Shown: piece after piece, positions 13,964 to 27,900 of the stretch | Layout of the letters: each line of letters begins with the position of its first letter | Numbering within the stretch: the first letter of the stretch is position 1 | Assembly: GCA_013398955.1 (NCBI GenBank) | Contig: VWPU01012707.1 | Location: forward strand, 434,001 to 498,000 | Reading direction: 5' to 3' | Length of the DNA: 64,000 nt | Origin: Callaeas wilsoni | Lineage: Eukaryota; Chordata; Aves; Passeriformes; Callaeidae | Translations under genes and position numbers: made by a program | The notes under the pieces: generated by a model | The model's input: only the letters and a program-made list of their open reading frames with translations | Told to the model about the DNA's origin: nothing | The model's database searches: none

Positions 13964-15279
13964 GGCAAGTACCTTATATTTGTTTATATCTCTTTTGCTA
14001 AAGATCCTGAATTATTAGTACTATATTGTTAAAGCTCATACATTATATCCAAGGAGTTTACATTAATCAACTGTTAGCCACTGTTTACCACAAGCTGACT
14101 AGAATATCCACCAAAACCAAACAAAAAGGATGACATAAATACAATCAAAGCAAATCCATTTAGAATGTGCAGAACTATTAATGGTATTCGTCTGGCTGTA
14201 ATTATTACATATATTCAGCTTTCCTGTCTCTGGACAGTGGAGCTGTGCTTTTTTTGCAATATCAGAAGCAACTTTTTCACAGGAAGAATGAAGTTTTCCA
14301 GTTTTTCCTTTTTTCATCTATACTTTTGGTATATCCTGTCATCTCTGTCTCTCTTCTCTCTTTCTTTTCTCTGCTCCTCAGTGGACTTGCTGGCAGGCTA
14401 AACTACAGAAAAAATTTAATTTAAAATGGTTCCCTTCCCTGCTTAACAGGACAGAATCCTCACAATTCATTTCACCACAGTGAGAATTTTGTCACAGTCA
14501 GGTAAAGAGTATTACCTCAGGAGAAAGGGAAAAGTTTTCAACACTGGCTTTTCAAAGGACTCTGCTTCACTGACTCATTGAAAATATCCAGGCTTCACAA
14601 AAATTGAATGCTCTACATCACTTGTCTCTAATGTAGCTACAAAAATGCTAATAACTTTCATTTATTCTTCAGAAAATGAAATAAAACAATTAGTATTGTG
14701 GTCCTGAGATTCTAATGTTTACCAGGCTTGAGGGATTACTTGTTTAAAGGGTGAAGGAGAAGGACAAACTTCTGCTGCAGGAAGAGTAAGGGATTAAATG
14801 TGTCTGACCTTTTCCACTTTGAACTTTCAAAAAAATCTTTTGAATACAGGACTGTTTAGAGAGATTCTCCTAATTTTCTTTTAGTTCATATACAATTAAA
14901 AAGTTAGAATGTTTCATCTCAGCAATTTGTATAAGGGAACAATATGTATCAGATGTCTAAGGATCTGATTTTCTTACTGCCAAGAAAAACTACAGTGAAA
15001 GAATTGAAGAAAATAAAATGTTCTGAACATGTGGAATTACGAAAATTGTTCCTAACACTGAAATTAATGAGATAGTAGAACAGACATTCAGGGAAGTTCA
15101 TGGGAGTGCTAGGTGGAAGCAAGCTCTGAGGACAGTCTAAATGGTGATAAGACTGTACAAGTGATGATGACACCTGGAGCTTTCCCTGTGACTCTGTGTG
15201 TGTCTAGGTGCAGCAATGGCAAAGCAGAGGTGGTGTTTCTGTGTCTCAACAACAACAAGGTGTGTGGGTGGAAGTTCTA

Positions 15280-15494
15280 CCTGAATAAGAGGAAGAACTT
15301 TACTGCGTGGGTGATTGCACACAGGAACAGGTTGCACAGAGAGGCTGTGGAGTGTCCTTCACTGGAGATACTCAGGAACCATCTGGACACAATCCTGTGC
15401 CATGTGCTCTGGGATGGCCCTGCCTGAGCAGGGAAGGTGGACCAGATGACCCACTGGGTCCCTTCCAACCTGACCCATTCTGTGATTCTGTGAG
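15280..15494 (+). mobile_element. CR1 LINE, 3' end fragment
   Basis: It begins at 'gaataagaggaagaactt' and runs through 'aacaggttgcacagagagg', 'gatggccctgcctgagcag' and 'cccttccaacctgacccat' to 'tctgtgattctgtgag', the typical CR1 3' end. A short run of GATG-like units follows (15495-15530), perhaps grown from the tail repeat. Confidence 0.95.
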
Positions 15495-18400
15495 ATATAT
15501 AGATGGATTGATGGATAGCTAAATAGATGGAACACTTCCTGTTGTTTGCTGAGCCACTGGCTGCATAGCAGCCTTTGGTTTGCCAAAAAATTCTGTAAAT
15601 TATTTAACTGAAAGAATATAATTGAGGGAGTAGTTTTCAAGAAGACCTTTTGAGCAGTCCAAAATCCAGGATTTTATGCAGCTACCTTATGGCTAAATAG
15701 TTGTTAATAGGACTACAACAGTATTATGAGGTTTCTGCTCTAAAACTGGATTCCTTTCTAGCTCTCAAAATTAGCTATGTTAAAAAAATGCCACATCATC
15801 TGAAAGCATGAACAATAGGAGATTATGAATTTGGTACTTTATGTTCTTACAATCTTGATGCAACCATTAGGCAAAAGAGGATGTAATGATAAAATAAGAG
15901 GATAAGATTTCAGTATTTGCCCATGATTTGAATGGGCACTTGTCCTTCCCACATGCTTTCTAGGAATACTGGACACAAGCACCCATGAGCAAAAGCAGAC
16001 AGATCTATAATTTTGTGAAGATGTATCAAGGCTTGCTCTGCTTCTCAAGAACCAGTTTAAAAAGCCTGAGGGAGAGGACAACAAAAAGACTGCATCAACC
16101 ATGTTACATCACTTCCAAATACTTTTGTATTCTTTCATATTCAATCACAAACATGGATGTAACTTTCTACAGATTCCTTTGACTTCTGGGAATAGATAGA
16201 AAAATTCTAGTACCATTGAACTAGGCCATAATTTCGAAATGTTGCTGCCCCTTAGCTACAGCCATCATTTCAAGGCACCTGTCAGATTGTGTGGGCAGAG
16301 GAGGGAAGGGGACACCACACTGTGCTGGCACATCTCCAGTCATTACAAAAACAAGGGATGCCTGACAATTGAAAGAAATCAATGCCAATTTGCTCATAAA
16401 TGGCTAGCAGAATAGCCATTACTTTACTGATTAAATCATCAGCTAACAGGTAAAATTCAAAAGTTAATGGAAACTTCATATTGTTGCTGTGTGAAATTTT
16501 CTCCATTCTGTTTTCAAGCTGCTGTGTGTTCTGGTGAAGACCTGCTTTGTCTCTCAGAGCCTGTTGCCATGGAAGTGACTGAAATATCGCTAGTTAAGCA
16601 ATAGCCTCTATTTTCTAAACAAATAAGCAGCTTCCTTCTGCGAAGGGCTGTAAGTGGGCCTTGTGCTACTCTCAGGTGTGCACGGCACTTGCCAAATGCT
16701 ATTAAGCACAGAGCTCAGCTCTAAGCAATCAGGTCACCTAACAGGAAGGACCAGCTAGAAGGTGTTGCCTTGTGTGGGCAGAAGGGATCTCAAGTTTCAC
16801 ACTTTACAGTGCTGCTAAAGCAGATCTGGCCAACCCTCACTTCTGCTGCTTACTGGCAAAGAAGGTTCATTGCAAACACTGAGAAGTGGAGAAACAATAT
16901 ATGTATCAACTCAGGCAAAGCTTAAAGCCAGAAGTCCAGATGGACAGGATAGCCCCATGAACAAAAATGATGAAGCAAAAGAAGGTGCAATATTCAACTG
17001 CCAAACCACTTTTGTCTGTTAGGGAGCATGCTAATACTTTGTCTGTTTGGAGAAGACACGGCAGGACCACCATGCTGCAGAGGAGGAAGACGTACATCTG
17101 TATAATCTTCACATTAACCCCTCAGGTTTTGGGGGACAACTTCTAATATTATGGTCCTGGACAACCATATGGCCTACACAACCAGTGTCATCTCAGGTAC
17201 AAGCTGTAGCTTAGACATGCTCATACATGACAACATGCTGTAGCACACCAGAAAAAAGAGGCTGTATTCTGAAAAAAAGCTGCAGTTTTTACATATGCAT
17301 GAACTGATTTCCATTAATACATCTTGATTTGGAGAGCTTTTCTGTATAAGAAGCTTGTATTAGTATCTGGTATGAAATGACTACCACCACAGCACCACCA
17401 GTACAGTGAAGATACAAGGTTCCTTAAAAGAAGTATCCTACAGGAAATTGTTTAACATTGGCCTTAGTGTTTGAACGAGAAAGATCATCCCCCTCCCAAA
17501 TACACTAAAACGGTAATAGAAAATGACAGTAATGAAATTATTTCACTTAGAACACAAGTGGCAGGAAGTATGTCCTCTGTTGCAAATGCCCTTTAGGGTG
17601 CAAAGTGCCGGAGCACAGATTCTATTGCAGTTGAACTGTGCTGACACTTTGAGACAGGAGGCCCTATATGTTACACTATCAGAGAAGCACACAAGCTATA
17701 ATTTAGATCACTATGTAACTTCCAGATACAACATAAAGAGCTTCTGGAACAGGAGTCCCATTGCAGAGCAGCTGAATCCGACCCTGGATTTGCAGCAGAT
17801 GCATACAATCATGATTAGATAAGGGGCAGATCTACTTAATGAGTAACATGTAATCTTACTGAATCTTTGAAGTGAAACCACCAGCTATTCCATATGAAAA
17901 CAGTGACCCTACTGAAGAAGGCCCTTAGCTTTCTGATAAAGTAAGTTGGTAAAAATAACTAGACCAAGTGTTAACCAAGAGTTTCATAACAAACAGAAGA
18001 TAGTTATTCATTAGGCAAAAATCTATGTCTTTCTTAATTCTTAGACACCAGTTTTATAGAGAGTTCCAGATATTACAATTCAGAAAAGTCATCATTAATC
18101 TTTAGCTCATTTACCCATTGCCAGAAGCATGCTTAGCCTAACAAGCCCTTTCTGCCCCCTTGAACTTCAGAGTGCTATAAAAGCAATTATAGCAGAAATG
18201 GGTTCAAATTATGTCAAAACATGAGTGAACTATAAATTCCCTGATATATCCAGTAAAGAATTTTTTGTGTTATTTAAGGGGAAAAAAAACAACAACAAAA
18301 AAAAACAAGCCAGAAAAAAACCCCATCATACTAATTTATCTCCCTTTAGGTATCTATTAATCACTGTTAGGCCACAGGAATTCATAGCAGTAAGCCATTA

Positions 18401-21400
18401 AGGTGTAAATTCTGATGTCAAAACTAATCAGTACACTGGCAAAAACTCCTGTGAAAATCTATATCAATGAAAACTGATGGAACCGGTCCACTCTTGCAGT
18501 ATAAGTACATATTCATGAAAGCTCTATAAGCAAAAGCAGACTGTCTATTTTGGTATTGTAATACTAATTAGTTGTAAAAAGATAGATAAAACCTCATATT
18601 TTCTACTCAGAAGTCAACTTTCTGTTTCAAGCACTCCGGGGTCTAATTCTGATGCTTCATGCAGGTGATAAGATAAATGTGATATAGCTGCACAGTACCT
18701 TCCTTACACTCCCTTTCAGCTACCTCAGAATTTCTGGAGGGCAGTCAAAGCAGTGATTCCTGCCTTAGTTTGCAGACAGCCCCAAAGAGTGGCTCTGGGA
18801 GAGAAAGCTGAAGACTTGAACAGTGTTCCAAGACAGCCCAGCATCACACAGGTGTGCATACTTCTACTGAAAGTGGCTGGGCCCTTTGTTTACAGTCTTG
18901 CTTTCCCAGGCAAGGACTCTGGAAACCACCCAGAGGGGCAAGGATTCTCGCTATTGAGGAAGAGATGATGATCTGTACTGCCCTTCCTCTTCCACATTTG
19001 TTTTTCCTCTTTTTCACTGAAGAGAAGGGTTGAGACTTGTTGGAGGCCTGGGCCATCCCTGTTCAGTTGCAGTCTGAAGATGCAGAATGAGAGAAGGTGT
19101 CCACAGCTGGATCTTGATGCTCTCTAGCTATCGTCTGCCACAGACAGCCTTTAGGGCTCTTCACAGCAGGATAGGAAACACCTGACTCTGCTCTGACATA
19201 GGTTAGTAGCTGAAGTGTGTTGAGGCGTGAGGAGACAGAAAACACCTTCCCTGAACTGGAGCTGGTCCTGCCTCTCAGGCTATCAGTAATGTTGATCCTA
19301 CCAAGGGACTTGGGTATTTGTATCCTTTATATTTCCCCTTTTGACAACTACAGTAAAGATCTTTCCCCAGTATTGCTATAGTATGTTAAGACATCAGTGT
19401 TTGCAGCTATCTGCCTTGCTCCTCTGCCAGGATTTCATTACTCAGCAGCAGGAATGGCAGACCCAGACAAGAACCTGCATCTCTGCTACTCTAGTGCAAA
19501 ATCTGATACATTACATCCTTGGTGGAACAAGAGAGCGCAGCAGTGTGGTCTTAAGAGGCAGCTGAGGCACAGGCATTCATGAATGAAAGGCAGGGTCAGT
19601 AGGGACAGCAATATCTTAAATCATGCCAGTACTCTTCAGTGAAAGATATCTGTTAAATAACTAAATTGAGGACTCTGCTATCCATATGCACCCATATTTA
19701 ACCAAATTAAATAGGATACACAAAATTATAATTCAAACATTACATCAGAAAGTCCTTAACTTACCCACCTTCCTAAATTACCTTCATGAAAGCATTTGTT
19801 AGGGGTTTTTTTACATTACAAACATTATTTTTGCAGTTTTCATTAACAAAAGTTAGTTGCATATGATGTTGTGGTGATTGTACACCATTCATTTTATGTT
19901 CCTTTTACACAGCTAGTTAAAGAAATACTAAGAAAGACTAAAAATGGGTTTCTTGGTCTTCCACTGGACACTTACAGTGCTCTTTGCAAAGTAGAAAATA
20001 TACAATCATTCAGTAAACTATCTTCTATTATGGCAATAATGAATGACATAAAAAACAGTCTAAATTTAAGCTCAACCATAATAATTCAAGAACATACCAG
20101 CTCCAGGGGTTATACAGAAATCCAGATAATCTGGAAGCAGGGAACCTGTGTGCCCACGGGAGGTACACAAAAAGTTGTGGTGGAGAGAAGGAAGCCACTT
20201 CATGTGTGGAACATCAGTAGCAGCTGATTTGCTCTTGGGCTCAATCACTGCTGTAAGTCCCCTTTCCACCTACACAAGTAAAGAGATTAAGAAAGACACT
20301 GGCCCACGTTCTGGCAAGGAGAAACTACTTGTTTAAGGAACCACCCCTTGGTAAGATCTCTTTTTTTTCCTTGCCCCACCCCCTTGTATTTCAAAAAGTT
20401 TCAAGCCTTTAGAAATCTGAGTTCTGAAGAAACTGTTCTTTTATCTTTCATTTTGCATTACTTTTTGACAGGTAATGGACTAACCTGAAAACAGAGCCTT
20501 TATTAGCAAACTGAAGATCAAGGTTTTTTACTGAAGGGATCAGACACCATGGGATTTTTTGGCATTTGTGCAGACTGAAGGCATTGTTTTAGTTTTGTTT
20601 TGGTTTCTTACTACTCAAACTATTTTAACTGACAATAAATTAATCTCCCATAAATCTGTTTAGCCCATAGTGGTAACTGCTAAATGGTATCACTGTCTTT
20701 ATCTTGACCCACAAGATTCTCCATCTTATTTTCTTCCCTTGTCCTGTTGAGGAGGAGGAGGGAGAGAGTAGCCAAGTAGGCATCTGGCAGCCAAGCAAGG
20801 CTCATTACAGAATGCAAGATTAAAAAACAGCCTTCAAGGAAAGGAGTCCCCTGCCCCCTTGTGTGCATTGTCTCTTCCTCTTGTTCAGTGTAACAATAAG
20901 ATTGTCACACTACTTGCCCCGAAAATCATCACTACTACTGCTACATTTTTTGCCAGCAGTGACCAGTATCCAACATCCAGACTTCTTCTTGTGTCTCTGA
21001 CTATCTTAGGAATCAGCTTTTCAAGGTCATTCCTTTTTTTCAGTCTCTATAGCTTCTCCTGTTCGACATCAGTTTATGCTGAAATAATTACAGAACTCTT
21101 TAATGCCTGGGCACTGCCTAATAATTCAGCTGGTTTAGATTTACATATAATTTATTAGTTGCACAGAAATAAAGGTGGAGCTAGTTACTTCATTGAGTTT
21201 TGCCTTGCAGATGGAATAACCTGTCTTCCTTTATTGCCTACACAAAAATACTATTCTTGGACTATTTCTATTATAATTGTGTGTCAATATAAGTCAATGA
21301 TGGGTTTCTATATGATTTGTGAAATGAGTAATTTTACAGGCAGAGAAACCAACAGATCAGGACACAAATCAGGAGATTCAGATTCTAGCTCCATCTCAGC

Positions 21401-21866
21401 TATCTCTTTCAACAAATGATTACTGCTGAATTTTTTGATGAAATGCTTTATTTCTTCAGGACTTTTGTGTTTAGTTTTGGGGTTTCTCTGGTTTTAATCT
21501 TGATTCTTCAGAGTTAAATTGGTTTTTTTTTTGAGTTTTGCTAGAGTTTTTTAAAGTTCCTGATTTTTTTCATAAACTTTATATATATATAAATGAAAAA
21601 AAACTTTTACTTTTCTAACTCATACTCTCACCCATCATCCCCTGCATCTTTACTATATATTTTTTAAATTGGTAGAGAAACAAGCTAGCACACACAGAAA
21701 TCTTCTGATAAATTCAGAGAACTCTGGTAGAAGTCCTAAAGCCTCACACTTTTCCAGACAGAGCTAATATTCTGTCTGGAACAGCTCCCAAAACAGGCAT
21801 GTTTTAACAAGTACATTTATGATTAAGCTGAATTGTGAAATCAGAAGTACGCAGAACTGGAAGGCC

Positions 21867-21913
21867 TTCTGAATAAAGTTAAAACCCTGACAGGGTTTTA
21901 ACTTTATTCAGAA
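21867..21913. repeat. Perfect 47-bp palindrome (23-bp arms, 1-base loop)
   Basis: The left arm (21867-21889) begins TTCTGAATAAAG and ends AAACCCTG. The right arm (21891-21913) is its exact reverse complement, with a single A between them. Both strands carry AATAAA within the arms. No flanking target-site duplication or transposon ends were recognised. Confidence 0.97.
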
Positions 21914-21989
21914 AGGGAAACAAACACAGACAGGTGCAAAATCCTCCTAGAATTTCCTGAGGCACAGTGGTATTTACAAGGAAGGAAGC

Positions 21990-22330
21990 CAGCCCTGCTG
22001 AACTAAGGGATCAGTTGTCTTTGTCTCCAGCCACGGGGAGTGTGATGTGCAGCTGCAGGGGTTTCGGAGGGCACGGGGACTCCAGCAGCCGGCATGGCCC
22101 TCTGAGGTGGGGTTTTGGATGTCTGTGTCCAGGTGTTGTCAGCAGGGTGGCCCCTGTGAGAAGAGGCCGAGCACCAGGGTGGGTGTTTGCCAGCCAGCCA
22201 AGGTGAACCCATCCCGTGTGGACAGAGAGCAGTTCCTTTCCATGACAGACAGGCCATTGTGCCCAGAGCCCAGTCCACCCGGCCCCCAGGACAGCTAGAG
22301 CTGTAGACAGTTCCTTTCTTTTCCTGATGC
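21990..22330. other. GC-richer block, nature unknown
   Basis: About 340 bases are clearly richer in G+C than the surroundings. They hold about eight CpGs and open frames of 79-128 codons on both strands, which overlap and have no recognisable protein similarity. It is not dense enough in CpG to call a CpG island. Possible explanations are an old repeat, an unrecognised non-coding exon, or a local composition fluctuation. Confidence 0.4.
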
Positions 22331-24204
22331 ATTTTCCAGCACAGACGTCACAAGGATAAGCTTGTGGTTTGACCTTTCCATTACAAAGATATCCCAAGTC
22401 GCTATAGAAACAGATTATATGCCCCCACAGGCCCTACTTGCCAAAGCATGGTATCCTCGCTGTGAGAGAATGTAGAAAGAAAAAGCTTTTCTCCATTAAA
22501 AATGCCTTCACCTTGGAATGTGTATTACCAACCACAGCAAACAGCTCTTCTGAAAGAGGGTTATCTCTTCCTCATGGTACAGTCAACATGAGACTGTTTC
22601 CTCTCCCTCTTCTCCAGAGTCCATCCTAGGCAAGCAAGAGGGGATATAAGCATTCCCAGTGCCATACTATAGTCAGGACACCGTGAGCTGTAGGAGAGCC
22701 CACAGGCTCAAGAGCAGGCTGGACAAATTCATGGGCTATAGCTATACCCAGAGTAATTAAATACAAAGGTAACACTTCTGGTTGAGGAAGTACCTCAGCT
22801 AAATGGTGGAGAATGGGAGAACATCTGCAGGGAACACTCACAGATGCTCGCCATACTCATACCACTGCTGGAGATGGAATCCTAAGCTAGGCGGCCTGCT
22901 AAAGCTCTTCTTTACTTCTTTTTATCACCACTGTTGAACAAAACCTGTTCCAAATTTTACTGAAGCTAGATAAAAGTCCTAAGAAAGCTGTCTTCTGCAA
23001 ACACAGTCTTTTGTAATAGCCTTTCCCTCTTCTAGCGATAGTTACATGACTATTATGTCAATTTTCCGTTGTCACATCCATACAACTTGCTTCGAAGGGA
23101 GAATTAATAAAACAAGTCCAGCTGTCTCCTGGCAACTAATTTGTGCAAAGAAAATACACCTTTCTAACACAGAGGTTTTGGGCAGATCAAATGCATTCTT
23201 TGAGGTTCTGAAAAGCATTTGGGAAAAATATTACAGCACAGAAGACACCACTGCTGGTTATATGACACTTCCCTTTTGTTTTCCAGGTCAGGACTGAAAA
23301 ATTCAGAAGGAATAGCTTCAGACAGCATTTAATCTACTTTTTGGACTGCATAATAGAAGTGTGACACCCAGAAATGATGGGTAGAAACTATTATCTGTCT
23401 AGTTAAATCGTTGATTCTAACTGTCTTTCCTCTATATCATTGTACTATGACATGGATCAAGATCAGAAAAGTTAGAATTTTTCTCACTTCACAAATGTAA
23501 TTTTGTCAAAATGGTATTTTTGGGGTTTTTAAATACTAATTGAACATGCACAGTCATAACAAAACATTCCAGAAAAAAGAATAAAAATCTTATTTTTACC
23601 TTTTTTTACCATTTTACCATTGATCTTTCACTATTTCCTAGTTCTACATAAAATTTAGTAATTCACTCCATAATCAGATTACCCAATTAGAAGTTGCAGT
23701 GTTTCTATTAATTGCAGAAGAATGCAGCACACTGTGAATGTTTTCAGGCTTCTAGAAGCACTGAGATGACCATAGAATTCTCAGACTTAAACAGTACATT
23801 GGCACAGTGCTTCTAATGATTTTATATAATATTATTTTTCCTTTTTTTGTGTGAACTTTATAACTTCTCCAAAGATGCCTGGAAAATGGAGGAGGCTAAG
23901 AAAACTACCTTATCTCTGGTAAGATGCTGTATGCACCAGCACATTGAATCATAATAGGTTCTGAACTTGAAAAGCTGCTTTCATTGCTATGACACCAAAA
24001 CTAGTTTTGTGATCAGTTTGGACAAGGACCTATCTTGCCTAGAACCTCATCAGCTGTCCATGGCTAAAACAAACACAAGTCAGAGTTACCCAACATAATT
24101 CTCACAAGCATAAGATAACATTAGAAGGAAGCTAAACCTTAATCTACCCATTCTCCTTGTGATACCACATCTGAACAAAGTGATGTATTTTGAAAAGACT
24201 TCTC

Positions 24205-24720
24205 AGGGCCATTTATTTATTGACTTATGCTTTATTAGTTCCGTACATTTCTGAATGTTTTACTCAAGAGAAAAAATTTCAAAACACAGTTAAAATTTCT
24301 TAAGATGTAGCATCATCATGACATACTTATTAAAGAGCCTTTAGACAGACCACTATTTTCAACATGTAGTTTCTCATCAAATCTTTAATCCTTCCCAATT
24401 ACCTATGTTTTGATATGTTTTCTTTGCCAATACAATTTAATCTGAAGGCAGTTTTTAATGGCCTTTCTAACAGCCAGAGCAAGTAATAACCTCTACAGTC
24501 TCACGTCAGAACCTTAACACAAAAAGCTGTTAACAAATGATTGTAATAACAAGTAGAATTATTATTGTTGCCAAGTATAAGGATCATTCTTGTATGTAGT
24601 TTAATTATCTCTTTCTCCTATGATATCTTTTTAGGTTATACATATTATGAAGTAAAAAGGTTATAAAAATCATAAACATCAGACTGAGAAAAGCCACAGT
24701 GGCATTAAGTCAATCCATGG
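24205..24720 (-). other. ATP6AP1L: ATP6AP1L 3' UTR (inferred)
   Basis: AT-rich sequence directly after the stop codon, without a nearer AATAAA. The first canonical signals downstream are the cluster at 24212-24236, so the UTR is inferred to end about 15-30 bases beyond, near 24190-24205. No transcript evidence is available; a more distal site is possible. Confidence 0.5.
24212..24236 (-). terminator. Polyadenylation signal cluster
   Basis: Three AATAAA hexamers on the minus strand: 24231-24236, and two overlapping at 24216-24221 and 24212-24217. They lie about 485-510 bases after the ATP6AP1L stop codon. They are the first such signals downstream and a reasonable cleavage site for this gene. 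Confidence 0.5.
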
Positions 24721-24930
24721 CTATTCTGTCTGAGGAACTGACAGAGCTGGACCTTTGGGATCATCAAATCTGCTGTTTGTTGTGAGCTGCATGATCATAT
24801 GGATTCCATAGGTCAGGATCCACAATAAAATTATAGATGTTACCAAGCCCATCCAGATTCCAGGAGTGAAGAAACCTGTACAGTCACTTGCATAGGAAAA
24901 CTGGTTGTTTATAATGTTGTAGCCTTGAAT
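24721..24930 (-). CDS. ATP6AP1L: ATP6AP1L terminal coding exon: transmembrane helix, tail, stop
   Basis: 210 nt (69 codons plus TAG), with acceptor TTCATTTTCAG|ATTCAA. It starts [17 protein letters not shown], then [20 protein letters not shown] continuing as [10 protein letters not shown], the single transmembrane helix at about exon residues 24-49. The cytosolic tail has [19 protein letters not shown]6AP1 has [37 protein letters not shown] and RFDDHKGPTIS at the same places. This is the strongest family evidence in the window. The reading frame is intact up to its own stop. Confidence 0.97.
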   Translation of the reverse strand: MQGYNIINNQFSYASDCTGFFTPGIWMGLVTSIILLWILTYGIHMIMQLTTNSRFDDPKGPALSVPQTE

Positions 24931-27900
24931 CTGAAAATGAAGAAAGGTAGATAGATGAGTGCAATTAAGCATGGGGCGTAGTCCCTACTTTCAGGATATA
25001 TGTGGTAATTACAAAAACCCACACCTTTTAACTATCAATCATACTCTGCCCATTAAAGAAAGAGTGAGAATAAAATCCTCTGCAAAACAATTTTTCAGAT
25101 GCCCTTTTCATCCAGGAAATTAAAGATGCAGAATTCATTTCTTTGGTAAGAAGTAGGTTGCCCACTTCAGAAATTTTTATTAATTTTAGAAGTAAAGTCC
25201 CAGACGGGACACGTGATCAGTATTCCGTATTCACATAATCAGGATATCAGTATTCATTGATCATTAGCTCAACGACCACTTCAGAACCAGGAAACTCAAA
25301 GCACTCAAAGGCATGAGAGTTAAGGCTGCTCAGATCACGAGATTTATTGAAATAGTCTGAGAGTTTTAGCTAATAGCTCCTTGACAAACAAAATTCCTAG
25401 AACCTACTTGAAAGCATATGTAATAAAGATGAACTTTTTTGGCTGAATTTTAGTGAATGTTCAAGGAGAAAAAAGTTGTGAAAGCTTTCTTCCACCCTCC
25501 TTAGACATCAAAGACTCAAAACAGCAGGAATTATTGAGGTATGGGATATGTGTTGTCTATTGACTTATAAAACCTATATAAACTTTTTCAGCAGTTAGAA
25601 AAGTTTGTAATATCTCTGCCTCAACTGAATTCTCAGTGTCTGCCACTGACTGACCTCCAACCATATTATTCTCCTTAGAAAAATCAACAAATTTGGGGAT
25701 ATATTCTCTGCCTAGATTGCAATTGTACAAAAATATCAACAAACTGAATGCCTTTGAGACCACTAACTTTCTAGAAATTTTGTTCAAACCAATCAAGGGA
25801 TTAGAAAACTATGAAGAAAGGGAAGACAATCCCCCCTCTACAAACATGCACATAATGGCATAAGCACTGATTCCTTTAGAAGGAAGGGAACATAACTGGT
25901 GGAAGAAGAGGAAGGAAAGAATTAATCTGATCTCATTTTGGTTCAGTCTTAAATAATTTTATAAAGAAAAATGAAGACTGGGATTCTTATGCATTTACAT
26001 AATCTTTGAAATGGGATTTAAAGGAAAGGACCAAATATCATAAAACCACTGGTAAAGAAATAACACGTTAAAAATTTCTCTTTTCTATAAAATATTATCA
26101 AATACAATTAAAAAAGGATTATTTTACTAAAATCACTTCTCACACCAGGCAATAAGCAAGAAAGCAGAAGATCATGGATTTCTATTTTTATCTGTTCCCA
26201 CACCATGATTATTCTATGGTTTACAATAAAATAAATGGAAAGCTTGAGTTTATTTGTGGTAATATAAGAGTTTGCACTTCCTAGGAAAGGTGTTGGTACA
26301 AACTGAACAAATCTACCATGCTACACCAGTAAACTCTCTGGGTTTGCATTCTATCATGGCTCAGGTGCCTAAAGTTAATGTTTATGTGTGTTATGTGTGT
26401 TATGAGCAATGTCTGTACCTTCCAGAATGATGACTAATAAAACTAATATTATGCGGAGAACTAAAGGCTCTTTAGATAATGCGGAGGTGAAGACAATTTT
26501 AGCAATTCAGCCTTTTCTAGGCCTCTTAGAAGAATTTTCCAAGTCAGATCATGGTGGCTAACTCACAAAGACTGTCTGCTTTCACCAAAAGTACTCACAA
26601 TTCTGATTAAAGCAGGATTAGTGAAAATAAGCTGCAGGGCTGGACAACTATTTACCCAGTTTTACAGAATACATGATTGCAAAAGCCTTTGCTTGTTAAG
26701 CCATTGCTTTGACCACAAGTGAGAATGTGAATAGGAGTCATGAAATGTAGTCTGAAACACTTATTGACAATAAAAACAGAAAGCAGGTGATGATTTCTGT
26801 AATTTGTGTTCAAAAAAATGGAATGAAATTCTGGAAAACAACACACACTTCTTACCACATTTACAAGGACTCTCTGAAGTACTTAACAGGTATATTCAGT
26901 TTAGAAGGGCTTTGCCACTCCTGATTTAGAGCCAGAAATACTGAAATTTATTATTTCAATTCTAGTGGTATTTTGGTTTTTTTAATAGCATTATGCTTAT
27001 TGAACGATCTAGGTAAAAGATTCAATTGTAGATTCCTAAAATGCTATGTCTACTTTTAGGCAGGAGATGAAGAATATGCCGGGTTATTTGATTGTTTTTT
27101 TTGAAGCTTCATCACTTCTGTGGGGGTATTAGATACCAGGCAGGAGATAAAAATTAGAATCTTAGCAGCATAAATAGAAAAGTTAAAAATACTTACGTGT
27201 GGTTCTCTAATATTTAGGAACGAAAAGCCTTTTGTATACAGGCCTCTGCACAGTGGAGGCTTTAGTGTTTAGACCAGTCATTTGTCTTGATTACACAAGT
27301 CTGTATTTACTGTTAGTTTTTAAATATTTTTGAACGGAGATTTCTCATCATACGGCCTTTGACAAAAACTTCAAGTAAAATATTCTGGGTTTACGGCTAT
27401 TAAGCACACACCAAACTTCTAATTTTGGAACTTGGAGATATTTTAGCTACAAAGAATCAAAGTCTTCTTGATTTTGAAGGTTTGGGCAGTTTTTCATGTG
27501 TTTCAAAGTGCTTCTAAACCACACATACTAAAGAAAAGCAGTGCTTTTGGTGGCAGCCTCCTCTTTAACTTCATTGACAAACATGAGATCCTCAAAAGGA
27601 CAAAAGGTATCGTGGTAGAACAACCATTCCTGTAGTAACAACCACCAACAAAACCCCCACCAAACCGAGAGCAGTTTTGGGGCTCTGTACAGGTATGGTG
27701 ACACAGGAGTGGTGGCATCCTAGGCTGTGAGCATGCCCAGCCAGCATCCCACGGAGCTTCTTTAGATGGTAGTGGGTGAGGCACCTCCAGAACTGAAGTA
27801 AAAGGCTACGCCATTCAACCTTGCCTAGGAACAACCTGTGCAAGGCTTGCCTGTGTAGCTGCCATTGTTCCTCTGTGACTGTGATTCAGCTTCCAGGACC

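Larger units (their letters stand above)
6798..15279. other. Intergenic, no gene recognised
   Basis: Mostly AT-rich, with GC-richer islands at about 11330-11650 and 12330-13080. The longest ORF of the window lies here (9566-10015, plus, 149 codons), but it has no recognised domain and its length is expected by chance in a window this size. Other items are a tandem 18-mer at 9161-9207, an A-rich run at 13126-13145 and a G-rich run at 13933-13963. No RNA gene was recognised. Confidence 0.55.
15495..24204. other. Intergenic, no gene recognised
   Basis: AT-rich, no recognised gene or RNA. It contains A-rich runs at 18280-18310, the perfect palindrome at 21867-21913 and a GC-richer block at 21990-22330. 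ORFs on both strands in that GC-rich block share the same bases and are composition effects. An old repeat-like stretch at 22680-22760 was not identified. Confidence 0.55.
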
